A model generated the notes under the pieces. It saw nothing but the letters and a program-made list of their open reading frames with translations, had not been told where the DNA came from and did no database searches. Positions 5,085 through 5,368 of a stretch of DNA of 5,368 nt are shown in pieces. Source of the DNA: an uncultured Curtobacterium sp. (GTDB lineage: Bacteria; Actinomycetota; Actinomycetes; Actinomycetales; Microbacteriaceae). The stretch covers positions 1 to 5,368 of the forward strand of contig CAJYIG010000149.1 in the NCBI GenBank assembly GCA_913774725.1, given 5' to 3'. Numbering within the stretch: position 1 is the first letter of the stretch; each line of letters begins with the position of its first letter. The position numbers and the translations under genes were made by a program.

Positions 5085-5368
5085 ATGCCAGAGGGTCACT
5101 CCGTCCACCGCATCGCGAACCAGTTCTCCCGGCACTTCGTCGGAAAGCGCTGCGAGGTGTCGAGTCCGCAGGGCCGCTTCGCCGCCGGGGCCGCCCAGCT
5201 CGACGGCAAGAAGATGGTGGCTGCGCGGGCCGTCGCGAAGCAGATGTTCCTGGAGTTCGAGGACGACCTGTTCCTCCGCGTGCACCTGGGCCTGTACGGC
5301 GCGTGGGACTTCGCGGGCCTGATCTCGTCAGCCGAGGCGCTGTCCGAGGACGGCGACGGCGAGGAGTC
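5085..5368 (+). CDS. nei: Nei/Fpg-family DNA glycosylase (5' part, cut by window end)
   Basis: The first 94 codons are present; the gene runs off the right edge. The protein belongs to the Fpg/Nei family, base-excision-repair enzymes that remove oxidised bases and nick the abasic site. After loss of Met1 the N-terminus is PEGHSVHR: the proline is the Schiff-base nucleophile and the next glutamate is catalytic. PEGHxxHR is typical of the actinobacterial Nei1 type (Rv2464c). SSPQGRF (26-32), K52 at the place of the conserved beta-hairpin lysine, and RVHLGLYG (65-72) also fit. The helix-two-turn-helix and zinc finger would lie beyond the window. ATG 5085 is fixed by the obligatory Met-Pro-Glu start. 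The ribosome site is weak (AGGA 5078-5081, only 3 nt away), so coupling to rpiB 18 nt upstream is plausible. Confidence 0.93.
   Translation, partial: MPEGHSVHRIANQFSRHFVGKRCEVSSPQGRFAAGAAQLDGKKMVAARAVAKQMFLEFEDDLFLRVHLGLYGAWDFAGLISSAEALSEDGDGEE

Noticed and set aside
4320..5285. 321-codon open frame on the - strand
   Set aside because: Antisense shadow of rpiB, nei and the cupin region, all of which have clear conserved motifs on the + strand.

Overview
The window comes from a very GC-rich actinobacterium. The rpiB–nei pair at the right end has the same order as Rv2465c–Rv2464c in Mycobacterium tuberculosis. The general character (very high third-position GC, possible leaderless promoters, XRE-cupin/GNAT pair) would fit Microbacteriaceae, for example a Curtobacterium-like organism. 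The genus is an inference; only 'high-GC actinobacterium' is well supported.

Left part (1-3368, all + strand): a tightly packed operon that looks like a polymorphic-toxin locus. It opens with the last 16 codons of an unknown gene, which overlaps (GTGA) a 409-residue effector-like protein. That protein has an Ala-rich helical N-terminus, a Gly/Ala-rich hydrophobic middle and a compact C-terminal domain resembling a toxin tip. Two small paralogous proteins of 152 and 151 aa follow and are most simply read as immunity proteins. Between them lies a 46-codon ORF overlapping both neighbours. The last gene (349 aa) carries a third copy of the immunity-like domain between an N-terminal beta-rich segment and a C-terminal domain with a possible zinc site. 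My by-eye alignments suggest the locus is a repeated array of [toxin-tail-like segment + immunity-like domain] units: a complete one, one with a truncated tail, and one fused into a single chain. The two immunity genes share a well-conserved 59-bp 3' end (50 of 59 bases identical) although their bodies are diverged, which suggests recombination.

Middle part (3388-4567): a GNAT N-acetyltransferase of the phosphinothricin/methionine-sulfone type on the - strand and a divergent XRE-HTH/cupin regulator on the + strand. Their start codons overlap within one CATG. Each has a TAnnnT -10-like hexamer 6-7 nt before its ATG, inside the opposite gene, and neither has a Shine-Dalgarno sequence at that start. 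This points to overlapping leaderless promoters and probable mutual regulation.

Right part (4578-5368): the core genes rpiB (ribose-5-phosphate isomerase B) and the first 94 codons of a Nei-type DNA glycosylase, cut by the window edge. The 19-bp gap at 3369-3387 separates the apparent accessory locus from the conserved chromosomal genes. No stretch over 300 bases lacks a gene, and I saw no tRNA, rRNA, CRISPR, transposase or convincing terminator.
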